From NCBI GenBank assembly GCA_014529385.2, contig CM043969.1, positions 15,129,446 through 15,193,445 of the forward strand: 64,000 bases of DNA, in the 5' to 3' direction. Source of the DNA: Adiantum capillus-veneris (lineage: Eukaryota > Streptophyta > Polypodiopsida > Polypodiales > Pteridaceae). Within the stretch, counting starts at the first letter, position 1. Every line of letters starts with the position of its first letter. The notes beneath the pieces are model-generated. The model was not told the DNA's origin. It was given only the letters and a program-made list of their open reading frames with translations, and made no database searches. The position numbers were made by a program, and so were the translations under genes. This document shows positions 11,215 to 23,855 of the stretch, one piece after another.

Positions 11215-13161
11215 ATGGCTGCCTCTTCTTCCTCGCGAAATCCACTCGATGGACATTACGATGGCTACGGTGACAATGTCGAACCCATGTGCGATGCATC
11301 TAGTGATGTTCGCTCGATGGAGTTTGAAATGGTGACTCAATAGCTTGCTAACTTATAGAAAATGATTGATATATGCTTGGCAATAATGTGACTTTCCTTT
11401 TTGTTTTTACAGACTTACACAAGATAGTGCACTGTGACACAGCTACATATTTTTTGGGCCCCGATAGTGCCCTCGTTCTTGATCGTGTGTCTCCACTCCG
11501 CACAAGGAACGCTTCGAGCCTACCTAAGGTTGATGTTTCTTCTTCTCTTGGCGGTGGGCCCAAATCCCTCAAGCGTGTGGAACCAAGTGGTGCAATAGCA
11601 CGTACACTTTCCAAGACGTGTGAGGCGACAATGGAACTAAGTAAGACTTGCTTGCACTGCGTAGACATTCTACTGTTGTATCCAACCCTTACGAGTTTTG
11701 TTTTTTGTTGTGGTAGCCAAACCTTTATTGGGGGGACCACCATCTGTAGTTGCAAAAAAAGAGAACGTTGCGTAGGGTGCCAAACTAGAAGCACATATTG
11801 ATACTGAGTCTTGCCATGAGAATGTAATTCCCACTGGTTCATCTTCTCTTGTGCCTTATATTCCCACTAAGATCCCTCTATTGCGCATTGTTGACGTCAC
11901 TAAAACTTGCCATTGTTTCGCATTCGAGGGGTGCATACTTAACCATTATGGAACCTACAAACAAAGCCTAGAAGTCGATAAGGATATGCGTTACCTTAAG
12001 GTAGACCTAGTTGATCCACTCAACACTGACACCATCACTTGTGCTGTTAGCGATCAATTTATTGAGCAATTCATTGACACCCTTACTATAGGAGACTTTG
12101 TCCACATTGAGAATGTAACTGTAAAAAAAAACTAAGTCAGATGGTTGCACATCTCCTAATGTACTATTTTTCAATGCTTCCACAGTTGTTGAAAAAACAA
12201 AGCCTTTTGAAGTCAGCCTTAGTTTCTACCCGAAGAGCAAAGTGCGTCAATTTTTGGATGAGGCACAGTCGTTGCATGCACAAGGCACCCGTACACACTT
12301 TGGAACTGTAGCTTTTGTTGTTATACAAGGCCATGCTAGCACTTCAAAAGCTGGTCTTTCCCAAGGTGATCTTGTTGTTGTAGATGGGCCAGCGGCTAAG
12401 GACTGTGCCACTGTAAGGCTTACTTATCTTCACCCTCCTATAGATTTACAACTTTCTAATATTTTTTCTCTCTTGCTATCACAGCTTAGCTTTGTGAATG
12501 CACGTAAAGATGATTACCACGCTATTTTTCGTGCTCTGGAGACCGATGTGCATCCTATGTTCGTTGCACGAAACATACGTTCCTTCACAGGTCGAAGCAA
12601 TACACTCTCAGTCTTGGATATTACTATCCTAGCACATGTCAAAAGTCCTCGTCTCAAGCATCGTTTGGAGGAAGCATATAAGGCCCATATTCTTGATGTT
12701 GGTCACAACCAAGAAGTAAGTATTGATCTTGCTTTTCCTTTTTCATCATAATAACTCAAGAAAACTCTAACTCGTCAGGTGCCTCTACATAGGTAACTGG
12801 CACACTACACTTTGTGAATGTGAACTCAATTTTGGTGGAACGTTTCTGCGGTCAATGCAAATCTACTAAGATTCACCACCAACAAGAGGTGGACTTTTGC
12901 TCTATTTGCTCAAAATCTACAAATACTGTTTTGGTGCCCAAGCTCGAAGGAAAGATTTTGGCCAACAAAGCTTCCCCAATTGATGTTTCCTTAGCGGGTG
13001 ACATAGTCGACAAAGTATTGCACCTTGACAAAAACTTTGTTGACTTATATGCTTCTGATGTGCTAGATGCACGTGAGCTACTAGCCTCCCTTGTTCGCAC
13101 TTGTAAATTCACTGTCAACAAATTAGGCCTCATCACATCTTTTGTCGAAGAGACAAAATAG
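11215..13161 (+). pseudogene. RPA-like single-strand DNA-binding gene of a Helitron, copy 1
   Basis: Spliced gene resembling the large subunit of replication protein A as carried by plant Helitrons, where it may coat single-stranded DNA during rolling-circle transposition. Likely exons: 11215-11328 (MAASSSSRN...), about 11413-11646, 11717-12715 and 12792-13161, with GT..AG borders (GTAAGACTT after 11646, GTAAGTATT after 12715). An OB-fold-like region spans 11870-12135. A Cys4 ribbon (CGQC..13 residues..CSIC, about 12849-12914) matches the zinc ribbon of the RPA70 DBD-C. Defects: a TAG near 11774 and a frameshift in the A9 run near 12124. Family assignment rests on the ribbon and on the neighbouring Rep/helicase. 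Confidence 0.6.
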
Positions 13162-13261
13162 TGCTCCTCTACAACATTGAAGCTCCATCACCTCCATGCC
13201 AAAGAACACCCTTTGTATTATATTGCTTTCATCCATGCTCATCTTGTAAATTCCCATCTCA

Positions 13262-13395
13262 ATATTTCAAAAGAAAAGTTCAAAAAATTACGCAGTTTTT
13301 TTAAATTTTTACACTATTTTTGTCTATTTTGGAGCGGCATTTCTCCTTTTCCTATGTCCTCAATCGACACTTTTTAAATTGGAAACGGCACGAAA
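13262..13395 (-). repeat. inverted copy of the 9.4-10.3 kb repeat unit
   Basis: The reverse complement reads GTGCCGTTTCCAATTT, GGAAAAGGAGAAATGCCGC, CCAAAATAGACAAAAATAGTG, matching the unit order of the upstream array. It sits exactly between the two RPA-like copies. Confidence 0.7.
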
Positions 13396-14440
13396 TTAAC
13401 ACAAACTAAGTCAGACGGTTGCACATCTCCTTATGTACTATTTTTCAATGCTTCCACGGTTGTAGAAAAGACAAAGCCTTTTGAAGTCAGCCTTAGTTTC
13501 TACCCAGAGAGCAAAGTGCATCAATTTTTGGATGACGCATAGTCCTTCCATACACAAGGCACCCGTACACACTTTGGAACTATAGCTTTTGTTGTTATAC
13601 AGGGCCATGCTAACACTTCAAAAGCTAGTATTTCCCAAGGTGATCTTGTTGTTGTAGATCGGCCAACAGCTGAGGACCGTACCACTGAAAGGCTTACTTA
13701 TCTTCGCCCTTCTATAGATTTCCAGCTTTCTAATATTTTCTCTCTCTTGCCATCACAGCTTAGCTTCGTGAATGCATGTAAAGACGATTACCATGCTATT
13801 TTTCGTGCTCTGGAAACCGTGTGCATCCTACGTTTGTTGCACAAAACATAGGTTCCTTCACAGGTCGAAGCAATACACTCTTAATCTTGGATATTACTAT
13901 ACTAGCACACGTCACAAGTCCTCGTCTCAAGCACCGTCGAGGAAGCATATAAGGCCCATATTATTGATGTTGGTCAGTAAGTATTGATCTTTCTTTTCCT
14001 GTTTCATCGCAATAACTCAAGAAACCTCTAACTCGTCAGGTGCCTATACATAGGTAACAGGCACACTGCACTTTGTGAATGTGAACTCAATTTTGGTGGA
14101 GCGTTTTCACGATCAATATAAATCTACTAAGTTTCACCACCAACAAGAGCTGGACTTTTTCTCTATTTGCTCAAAATGTACAACTATTGTTTTGGTGCCC
14201 AAGCTTGAAGGAAAAAATTTGGCCAACAAAGCTTCCCCAATTGATGTTTCCTTAACGAGTGACATAGTCGACAAAGTATTGCACCTTGACAAACTTTGTT
14301 GAGTTATATGCTTCTGATGTGCTAGATGCACATGACCTACTAGCCTCCCTTGTTCGCACTAGCAAATTCACTGTCAACAAATTAGGCGTCATCACATCTT
14401 TTGTCGAAGAGACAAAGTATTGCTCCTCTACAACATCAAA
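13396..14440 (+). pseudogene. RPA-like gene, dead second copy
   Basis: Second copy of 12131-13190, beginning at AACTAAGTCAGACGGTTGCA and running parallel through all exons and the same intron (GTAAGTATTGATC). It has many small deletions that break the frame, for example around 13820 and 13940. The zinc ribbon is lost: the first cysteine pair has become H and Y, and one of the second pair is F. It lacks the first exons. The copy ends at a (CT)n tract where the two copies diverge. It is a segmental duplication inside the element, not a second functional gene. Confidence 0.8.
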
Positions 14441-14513
14441 GCTCTATCACCTCCACGCCGAAGAACACCCTTTATATTATATTTCTTTCATCCATTGCTC
14501 ATCTTGTAAATTC

Positions 14514-14514
<1 letters not shown>

Positions 14515-14560
<46 letters not shown>
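14515..14560 (+). repeat. (CT)n microsatellite
   Basis: About 22 CT units immediately after CCCATCT, at the point where the second RPA copy stops matching the first. Confidence 0.95.
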
Positions 14561-14561
<1 letters not shown>

Positions 14562-15094
14562 GTGTGTGCATGTTTCATTTACTTATCTTCCTTCCACCGC
14601 ATAGCGTAAGGGGAGGACAAACTGCATGTACATGGCTTCCTCAACCAACCATAATGCATCTTTTGAACAAATCATTCAAAATGAGATTGATAGTGCTTTC
14701 CTTGCTGATCACCCATGGAATAATAATGTTTTCCTCGTGCTCAATAAAATAATAAAGCCGTGCTCGTCATTATAAAAAATCACCAACATTATGATAGAGG
14801 CAGTGAGACTATCATTGGAGCAAACACCAATGATCACACCTTCTCTAGCACATTTGGCTTCGAGTGAACATCATTCCTCCATTTTGACCCAAGTATTAAA
14901 TAGTCACACATCATCTATTAGTATGCACTTGATATTATCCATGTGTTCTCCTTGAGATTTAGTATTGCATGTGATGTTTATATTTATGGTGTGCCAATAA
15001 CTTCACTCAAAAACACAACATTCAATAGTGGAGCCGACCCGCGACATTTCACAAAATCATTATTGTTGATAGAAGTGGTAACCTATTTTTTAAC
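14561..15094. other. no gene seen
   Basis: AT-rich spacer between the RPA-like copies and the Rep region of the Helitron. No assignable frame. Confidence 0.3.
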
Positions 15095-15397
15095 TTGGGG
15101 GACAACCAATCCTCACACAAACGCAAGCCTCGTACCTGGGACAAAAATGAGACAGAGTCATTGACAGCTTTGATTCTCCAGCAACCGAATGAACTCCCTA
15201 TCTCCATCGCGAGGCAATTTGCTTGCTTGGGTGACGGAACGATTCGAGAAATAGGTACAATAACATCAAAAGTTAAAAAACTTAAGAAAAAAATACACCC
15301 CACAGCTCCGTCCAACATAAACATTGAACAAGCCTCCCCATCAAAAAAAACTATACAACAGTACATAGAAACAGCAAACGATGTTCCTATATATTGA
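15095..15397 (+). CDS. hypothetical ORF upstream of Helitron Rep, basic C-terminus
   Basis: Open 100-codon frame. The stretch RTWDKNETESLTALIL through ITSKVKKLKKKI has spaced W/L/I residues and a basic end, loosely like a Myb/SANT DNA-binding helix bundle, but this is a weak resemblance. It lies about 20 bp before the first open piece of the Rep region on the same strand. It may be an extra domain or small ORF of the Helitron, or a remnant of the Rep N-terminus. No start signal could be judged. Confidence 0.3.
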   Translation: MGDNQSSHKRKPRTWDKNETESLTALILQQPNELPISIARQFACLGDGTIREIGTITSKVKKLKKKIHPTAPSNINIEQASPSKKTIQQYIETANDVPIY

Positions 15398-15418
15398 TGT
15401 TATAAATACGGACGTTAA

Positions 15419-17778
15419 ATGTTTTTTTCACAATTAGCTCGAAAAGGGCGTAGGTCGGCACTTGGGAGGTCTAGAAACAATGAAATACACGAAAACTATG
15501 TTTGCACTTCATGCAGTCGTAGACGGCAAAAACATGGTGCACTGCTCGCCCAATTGAATTCCATAGGATTTAACCTTCCCTTGGCTACAGGAGAGAAGCT
15601 AAATCATTAGAAAGCCGCCTTGTATGTCCTAGGCTACCTTTCACCAAAATTAGGGAGCTTACATACGATGGCCAATTTGGCTTGCGAGGTAGTGTTGTTA
15701 ATGTTTTGGCATCCTTGGGGAAAACACAATAAATATTTCCAAGGTTTATTCATGATGAAGCCTCAATAATAGTGGGTATTAAGCGTCGTCTACAGTACAA
15801 TCATTGCTACCTTTCTAGGGTTGTTCTACCATTGCTTACAATGAAAGCCACTGTTCAACTATTGCAAACAACTTTATACAAGAACGAAAATATTGCTCTG
15901 AACAACGAGTGGGTAAGCCACTTCCATAGTCTTCATTGTCCTTTGCTTGATGATTTTGTCGATGACAATCAACCATAAGAAGAAGATGATCTAGCTACAG
16001 ATGTCATGCTCCATGGAATTGAGTCATCACAACAAGTAGTAGATCACAACGACAAAATCTTCTTTGTAACTCCTGTCGAGGGAAATAATCCTTTGAGTAT
16101 TTTCAAAGATGAATACTGTGAAGAACTTAGTTTGCCTACTATTTTCTATGGTGAGCCCCGTAAATACCATACACTTGCTAAGCATAAACATCAGCACGTG
16201 GCTCAATGGGAGCTTATGCATAGTGATAGAAAGTTCTTGCTAAATTTAGAGAATCTTTTTTTCAAAACAGTCAAAGTCATGACTCAAAAAATCATGGGAT
16301 CCATTTGGATCCGTATGCTCAAAGGCAAGCTAAACCACAATACACTAGTGGACGCACAAGTTATTGGAGATACTAACATTGAGAAGGTCTTGTCTTCCCA
16401 ACTTGGATATCATGACTTCGAGGCATTACGAACATCACCTGACTATAAAGAGAAACAAAAAAAAAACGCCTTCGCTATGATTAGACAACTTGGACCACCA
16501 ACATTCTTCATCACATTTTTTGCAGCTGAGAAACGTTGGGAGCCCTTGATTAGAGCACTTGCTAAGCTCAACCCCATCACGCGTGCAAGCACACAGACAA
16601 AAGCATCATACATACGAGATTTGGTACGAGCCGACCCTGTAACAACAACCCGTTTTTACTTGAACCGATTTAATGGGATGAAGAAATTGCTAACCAAAGA
16701 TATAACCATATTGGGAAAACTCAAAGATTACTTTCTTGTAACCGAGTTTCAGAGCCGAGGTAGCCAACATGATCATGGGCTCCTATGGATAGAAAATGCT
16801 CCTATCTATGGGAAAGATCCCAATGAAGATGTTGTGGATTTCATTGATAAGTACATAACAACTGACTCCATGCTCCTTTCTATAGATTTACAAGAAATTC
16901 AAACACACAAGCATAGAAAGACTTGCTTCAGAAAACGCAAGGGATGCCACTTTGACTTTCCTCGCTACCCAATGCCTTTTACTATGATTTTAGAACCCTG
17001 TCGTTCTCCAGATAACAATATCCAATACAAAAGAAAGAAACACAAACAAATCAAAGATAATCTGCTACTACTAGATTATAAAGCAAATATTACATTCAAA
17101 CAGTGGCTCCTATCTATGGACCTTCGATTTAACGATTACATCGAAGCTATATCATCCACAATCTCATGCCCAACACTTTTGTTGAAAAGAAATATCAAAG
17201 ATATTTACATAAATAACTTCAATCCAACCATTTCAAAGCTATGGGATGCGAATTCAGATATACAATAAATTCTAAATGCACACGGAGCAGCTACCTATTG
17301 CACCTCATATATAACAAAATTTGATAACACACTCATCAAAGCAATCAAAGAACAATTTGACTCTTGCATTGAAAACAATGCAACTACATACGATAGACTT
17401 CGAAAAATAGGAAACACAATACTAAACACACAGCAAATAAGCTCACAACAAGCAGTATATATTGCACTCTCCCTACCTCTCTACAGCGCAACTCGAGAAT
17501 TTATATTCATAAACACAAACCCTCCCCATGAGAGAACAATGCTTCTCAAGCGAAAACACCTCCTAGAAAACATAGACCCGGCTAGCACAAACATCTTTTA
17601 TGAGACAAGCATAGACAAATACTGTACACGTCCTGCCCAAATCAACGCCATATCATTGGCAGAATTTGCCTCCACATACAATACAACAAACAACACATAC
17701 AAAAAACGTACCAAACCAAAGATTATACGATATGTCAAATATAATGCTGCAAAAAATCCAGATAATTATTATAGATAA
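15419..17778 (+). pseudogene. Helitron Rep (HUH endonuclease) region
   Basis: Rolling-circle replication initiator of a Helitron, which would nick one strand and join it covalently to tyrosine. The N-terminal part (15480-15960) has a Cys pair (CTSCSRRR) and the conserved ELTYDGQFGLRGSVVNV and IVGIKRRLQYNHCYL blocks, broken by stops and a frameshift. From 16006 the Helitron_like_N core is open: TFFITFFAAEKRWEPLI, then the HUH motif SQHDHGLLW with histidines at codons 255 and 257, then CHFDFPRYPM. After one in-frame TAA (17266-17268) the frame continues with YCTSYITK; tyrosines 431 and 435 are the expected catalytic pair. It stays open to 17778. A single CAA-to-TAA change would explain the stop. 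The helicase follows on the same strand. Confidence 0.88.
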
Positions 17779-18968
17779 CAATGTCTTTTATTTCTACCAT
17801 GGATAAATAATGAAACTCAACATCTAACAGATGGACTCACATGGAAAGATGTATACAATCTAAACAAACCTACCATCGATACAAACGAATCCAAATATAA
17901 AAAAAAACCACAATACTAAATGACAACCTTAACACCAACTCACTAGCCACCAATACACCTTCTACATCTACAACACTATCTAATATTTCCTCCCATATTC
18001 GTGTCGACATCACACAAGACCTAAATATCCAACACCACCGGCTGCATACACACACCATACCAACCATAAAAATACTACTACAGCCAAATGATATGTATTA
18101 CAGGAGCATTCTACTACTTAACACACAACAAAGGCTATTATTCGATGATATTATGCTAAGAAAACGTATATTCCTACAGAACCAATCCATATTTTCCTGA
18201 CTGGAGGCACAGGCACAGGGAAAACTTTCACCCTCCTTTTGATTGTCCGAGGACTTCTACATTTCTATAACCATAGATCACATTCCAACCCGACATCGAC
18301 AAAAGCTTTGCTAATGGCATACACAGGCAAAGCTGCCTTTAACATTGTGGAACCACTATCCACTCAGCCCTCCACTTGCCACTGCTCACATCATCTAACA
18401 CTTCCCTGTCACTTGAGAGACTGAATGAACTACGACTGCTTTATCGCGACCTGCAGCTAGCCGTTCTTTATGAAGTCTCCTTGATTGGAACCAGCGTCTT
18501 CGCTATGGCAGACTCTCACCTACGACCTTCCATTTGGTGGTGTTGATGTTGTCTTATGCGGGGATCTTTGCCAAGCAAGTCCTGTGAGCGACTCTTGGAT
18601 TTTCTCCAAGAAACATCAGTTGCTCGAAGCTATCTCACCCTCTTTCTGGCATGACCGCATAAAGTCTTATGAGTTAACAAGCACCATGAGACCAACTAAC
18701 AAGACATTCATCGACATACTCAACAGGATACGCATTTCAAAACACACCAACGTAGACATTTTGTACCTCAATACACATTACATGCGCACAATACCTCATC
18801 CAACCATCGTCTCCCACCTTTACTATGCAAACAAAGATAAAGACCTACACAACCAACATATTTTCAACACTACCATAGGGACACCACTATTTATTGAAGC
18901 ACAAGACACAAGGGCAAAAAATTGCAGCAAAACTATTCAAATACCAATAGATCCAAAATTGACAGCAG
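17779..18968 (+). pseudogene. Pif1-type helicase of the Helitron, N-terminal half
   Basis: C-terminal partner of Rep in Helitrons; it unwinds DNA during rolling-circle transfer. The Walker A motif GGTGTGKT lies at 18203-18226, followed by LLMAYTGKAAFNI. After a frame change near 18340 comes TIHSALHLPL, then after another near 18520 the Walker B region FGGVDVVLCGDLCQASPV and an LTSTMRPTNKTFIDILNRIR block. These are the family's motif order. The linker 17779-18190 has several stops. The frame is interrupted at 18968 by the insertion of a Copia element. The 5-bp AGCAG at 18964-18968 is repeated at 24163-24167, after which the helicase resumes. Confidence 0.88.
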
Positions 18969-19153
18969 TGTTGGAATTAGGGTTGCAGAGAAACACACAC
19001 AACAATAGAGAGTGTATTACTTAGTGTGGAATAGAAAGATAGATAGCCCTAGAGTGATGGTTGCACGGGGAAAAAAACCTCCTAAAGAGGGAAAAAATGC
19101 CCCGGTGGCCCTAGTGTGTTCACACACATCACTACCACATGTATATGGTAACA
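18969..19153 (-). repeat. 3' LTR of the Copia element
   Basis: 185-bp LTR bounded by TGTTGGAATT and GGTAACA on the plus strand. Compared with the right LTR it lacks about 33 bp (a GCTTGGAGAAGACGAAGG-containing block) and about 10 bp near GGCGTATACAATG. Confidence 0.93.
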
Positions 19154-19227
19154 AATCCCCCTGGAGTGATGCGGTGAACGAGAGCTGGCACATGAGTAAA
19201 GGGAAGTGCCATGCCCTGAGGACAGGA

Positions 19228-22200
19228 TCAGTCCACAAAGGGGAGTAAGCCCAAAGCTTTGCGGAAAGCTTCAAGCTTCTCACGAGACAATTCCTTTGTG
19301 AAAAGATCTGCAAGGTTGTCCTGTGTTGGCACATAAGCCAAGCTCATCTCTCCTACTAAGAGCCTCTCCCTGACATAGTGGTAATGCACCTCAATGTGCT
19401 TTGTGCGAGCATGAAAAACTGGGTTCCTCGCAATTGACAATGCGCTCTGACTGTCAGTGTAGATAGTGTTGGCAGTGTCCTGTCCAACACCCAAATCAGC
19501 CATAAGGCGTCTGAGCCATACACACTCAACCGTAGCTGTGAAGACTGCCCTGTACTCAGCCTCACAACTCGAAGTGGCCACAGTAGGTTTCTTCTTGCTC
19601 AACCATAATATACATGAACTGCCAAGCATGAAACAAAAACCACTTGTGGACACTCTCGTGTCAAAACAACCAGCCCAATCTTAGTCCGAAAAAGCATGTA
19701 AGTCTGGCGGCAATGATCCCCCCTTGGGATAAAACAAGCCAAGATGTAAAGTGCCACTAAGGTAGCAAAAAATCCTCTTGACAGCCTGCCAATGCTTAGA
19801 CCCTGGGCTATGCATAAATCTGCTGACCTGTGAGACTGCAAACTGAATATCTGGCCTCGTGTTGCATACATAAATGAGACGGCCAACAACAATTTGGTAA
19901 GAGTGGCATCATCAGGATCGCCAGCATCATGTAGACTCAACTTCAAACCTGTTTCCATGGGAGTGGCAATAGGTTTGCAATCCTCAAGTCCAAACTTACA
20001 TAGCAATGTCTCTATGTAACTTTTCTGACACAAGGCAATACCACCATCACACTACTTAAACTGTATACTCAAGTAATGATGCAACAACCCCAAATCTTTC
20101 ATCTTGAAAGTAGCATTCAAATCAGCCTTAAATTCAGCAATATGTCTCTCATTTGGTCCAGTGATCAACAAATCATCAACATAAAGAACCACAACGAGAA
20201 GTACATCATCCTCATGCTTTACATACAATGTGCTTTCTGTTGGACTGTTACGAAAGCCTTGTTTGACCAAATGAGTGTCAGCTTTCTCATACCAAGCATG
20301 AGGAGATTGCTTCAACCCATACAAAGCCTTGTTACATTTGCACACTTTGTCCTCTTGTCATTTTATGACAAAACCGCGAGGCTGCGTTACATAAACTTCC
20401 TCAAATATGTCACCATTCAAGAAAGCAGTAACAATGTCTGATTGATGTACATCCCAACCAAAATGAGCTACCAATGCACATAGAAAACACACAGTAGTCA
20501 TACGACAAGTGGGAGAAAAAGTCTCTTTATAATCTATGCCTTTTTGCTGTGCATAACCCTTTGCAACAAGTCGAGCCTTATGGAGATTGATCTCACCATC
20601 CAGCTTGTGTTTCAACTTGTAAACCCACTTCGTACCAATGGCCTTTTTGCCAGGAGGCAAATCACATAAAGTCCATGTGTCATTTTCTATAAGTGCATCA
20701 TATTCTGATTGCATGGCAGCCATCCAATTTTCTGAATTCTGTGCTTCATCAAAAGACAGAGGCTCCTCAACATCATGTAAACTAGACACAACCAAAGCAT
20801 AACAATCTGATGCATAAGATGCATGGCGAGAGCCTGAGCGAGTACGACTAGACAAAGGTGCATCCAATTTACTGTCATGCAAAGTGTGCACCAGCCATTT
20901 TGGCATACCTCTAGCCTGCTCATTTTCAGCCCTTTCCTCATCAAGTACATCATGTACATCTGCATCAGTAATAGGCTGATCTGTAACATTTTGAGAAACC
21001 CCCATAGGCTGTACATTTGCCTCATTGGAACTTACATTCGTATTTCCACCACTGAAAAGAGGAAAAAAAGTGTCGTAAATGTCCTGTGAGCTTACATTAT
21101 TGTCTCTAGTACATGACAGCAAGGGCTGAACAGAATCTTCCACAAACACTACATGCCGAGAAACCAGAATACGTGTTGTTTGCGGATGATACAACTTGTA
21201 TCCTTTTCTTTCACCACTATAACCAACAAAAACACATTTGACAGCCTTATCATCCAATTTTCTGCGCTGCACTTGTGGCACCAAAGCATATGCCAAACAG
21301 CCAAAAACACGCATGTGCTCAATAGAAGGCTTTCTATCATGCCATGCTTCATATGGAGAAATAGACTGCAAAGCTTTTGTAGGACACCTGTTAAGTACAT
21401 AAGTGGCACACATGATGGCCTCAAGCCAAAAAGAATGTGGCAAAGCTTGACTTTTGACCATACATCGTGCCATTTCCGTCAGTGACCTATTTTTCCTCTC
21501 AACAACACCATTTTGCTGAGGTGTATAAGGCACTGTACATTGGTGTTTTATCCCACGACTAGCCAGAAATGCATTAAATTCATGAGACATATACTCCCCC
21601 CCTCGATGGGAACGGAGGGTGCCCATAGTACATTTCGAGACATTTTCAGCCATAGCCAGAAATTGTTTCAAGCACATAAAAACTTCTGACTTCCCTTTAA
21701 GCGGAAATACCCATGCATTCCTGGAGTAATCATCAATGAAAGTCACGAAGTACAGGTAATTGCCCAAGGACGGAGTTTGCATGGGCCCACAAACATCACT
21801 ATGCACAAACTGCAACCTGCATGTGGCCCGAACTGAACCATCCTTTGGAAACTTAGAACACTGCATCTTACCCAAAATACAACCTTCACAAACATGTTTG
21901 ACAGGTGCTTCAAGAGGCAGCAAAGAAGCAACCATATCAGATTTCTGCAAACGCAGCAAACTGTCAAAATTTAGATGACCAAAATGTGCATGCCAAAGTT
22001 TTGCATCTGAAATAGCCCTTGCATCTGCAACAGCATTTGCAAAATTTTGTCCACACTTGTCATACAAAGTGAGCTTATACAGCCCACGACACAAAAGGCC
22101 AGATGCAACAATTTCATCACCAAAACTGAGATCATGAATTGTGCATCTGTCATCCACAAATTTGACTACAAGTCCAAGTCTAGCAAGTGCGGATACACAC

Positions 22201-22442
22201 AAGAGATTCTTCTTGATCCCAGGTACATAAAGTGCATCAACAAGTGTGAAGAAACTGCCATTAGTAGCAGTGAGCACAATCTTTCCAACTCCCTGAACTG
22301 GATAAGAGGCATTGTTGGCACAAGTGAAAGAATTCCCATGAGGGACTGACTCGAGAGAGGTAAACAATTCACGATGTGAGGTAATGTGCTTTGTAGCACC
22401 ACTGTCAAAATACCACACATGTGAATCTGCATCAACTGACAA
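19228..22442 (-). pseudogene. Copia pol: protease, integrase, RT, RNase H
   Basis: Polyprotein that would process, reverse-transcribe and integrate the element. In order: protease DSG in WYFDSGATKHI; the HHCC zinc domain (HAHFGH...CEGC); and integrase with SDVCGP and QQNGVVERKN. The second catalytic block reads RSHRGGEY, with His where the family has Asp. RT follows with YVDDLL near 20180, then RNase H (SSCEAEYRA, YTDSQSALSIARNP) ending at 19228. Inactivating changes: in-frame TGA at 20355-20357, TAG near 20049-20051, and a frameshift between DDATLTK and the RNase H part (about 19900). The start lies in another frame from gag, about 22490. Confidence 0.92.
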
Positions 22443-22489
22443 GAATGCATCATGGACAACAGGATTGTAAGTGCACTTTGCGTTAAAAG

Positions 22490-23494
22490 CCCATTCAGGT
22501 CAACATCAGCAACACAGTCTCCTTTCACAGAAGACTCAACAATGGCTGCATTTGTAGTGGAACCACCCTCTTTCTTCTTAGCCTCTTTGGCCTTCAACTT
22601 AGGACACGACTTGATCAAGTGATCATTGGCTTTACAATAATGGCAACGCATCTTCTTTTTTCCCTTCTCACCAGAATTGCCAGACGAAGTGTTGCCAGCA
22701 GAAGCATTAGGAACAGAATTTTTGCCACTCGCAGCAGAACCATAAGAAGTGGCTGCATTACTGTTACCACCCTTTCTTTGAGAAGCAATAAAAGCCTGTT
22801 CAACTGCATGCTGCCTAGTCTTGTTTTTTCTAGAAAGTGACTCTTGCAATAGCAATGTGCATAATGCATCAAACTTGGCAACTTCAGGATTTCCTTGGGT
22901 CATAAGTCTCCAAGTACTAGCAAAAGTCTGGTAAGAATTTGGTAAGGCATCAAGAACAGTCTGCACAAGGGAACTGTCTGAAATAACTTCACCTGCAGAA
23001 ATAAGTTGCTCATTGATATCCTTGACACTAGCAAGGAAAGTGTCCATATCATCTTCCTCATGCATAATCTTCGACTCCAGCTCTTTACGCAGCAAAGCAA
23101 TTTTAGCCTCATTGCGGCTTGCATAAAGACCAACCAAAATATTCCAAACCTGTTTTGCAGATTTTGCTGAACGGATGTGAGGAACAATGGTGCGCTTCAC
23201 AGACAACGCAATCAATGCATGAGCCTGCACATCCTTAACATCCCAACGAGCTTGTTCATCCGTAGGCAAAACAACTCTAACAGCAGCAATCCTTGCAGCA
23301 AGACCTGCAACATCCTCAACATCGCCTACATCCTCAGAACCAGGGTGTACATCAATGCCCTGCACACTGTTCCAGACGCCCTTTGACACAAGAACATGTT
23401 GCATCATATAAGCCCACATAGGGTAGTTGTCCCCATCCAACCTGTCCTCAACAGCAAACATCTTGAACACATCTGTGTTGTTGTTGTCAGCCAT
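22490..23494 (-). CDS. Copia gag
   Basis: Capsid/nucleocapsid part of the element. It starts at the ATG ending the leader (MADNNNTDVFKMF) and shows the Copia gag fold region (DNYPMWAYMMQHVL, then WNILVGLYASRNEAKIA) near residues 20-150. A serine/asparagine-rich linker follows, then a CCHC zinc knuckle CHYCKANDHLIKSC near 22620-22660. The frame runs to 22166, but from about 22490 it is out of register with protease. One nucleotide change there, or recoding, separates gag from pol. Copia elements usually have one fused frame, so mutation is the simpler reading. Confidence 0.88.
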
Positions 23495-23840
23495 GGTAAA
23501 TGTTGCACCTGATGTGAAAACTGTCCGAAAATAGGAGAAATGGAGCGGGAACGACCTGTGCTATATAGCACAAACCGTAGAAGACTATAAGGCACCTGTT
23601 ATGCAGAAAACGGCACTGACAGCAATTCTGCACAAAATGACGAAATAGTCTGTGTAGTACTATCTGTAGTGGAAACGGAGGCCGAAATGAGCCCAAATCG
23701 AAATCTGAGTAGACCAAGCTCTACAAGCTTGCTCGAAGTATTTGTCGACATACCAACGCTCGCCAAAGCTCACTGAAATCAGAGAAAGTGAGCAGGCGTG
23801 TACTGGAGCATCTGGCGACTAAGCCCGGGAGAACGCAACC

Positions 23841-23853
23841 TGCTCTGATACCA
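23841..23853 (-). promoter_or_regulatory. Copia primer-binding site (tRNA-iMet)
   Basis: The minus strand reads TGGTATCAGAGCA, two nucleotides inside the LTR that begins at 23856. Confidence 0.92.
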
Positions 23854-23855
23854 AT

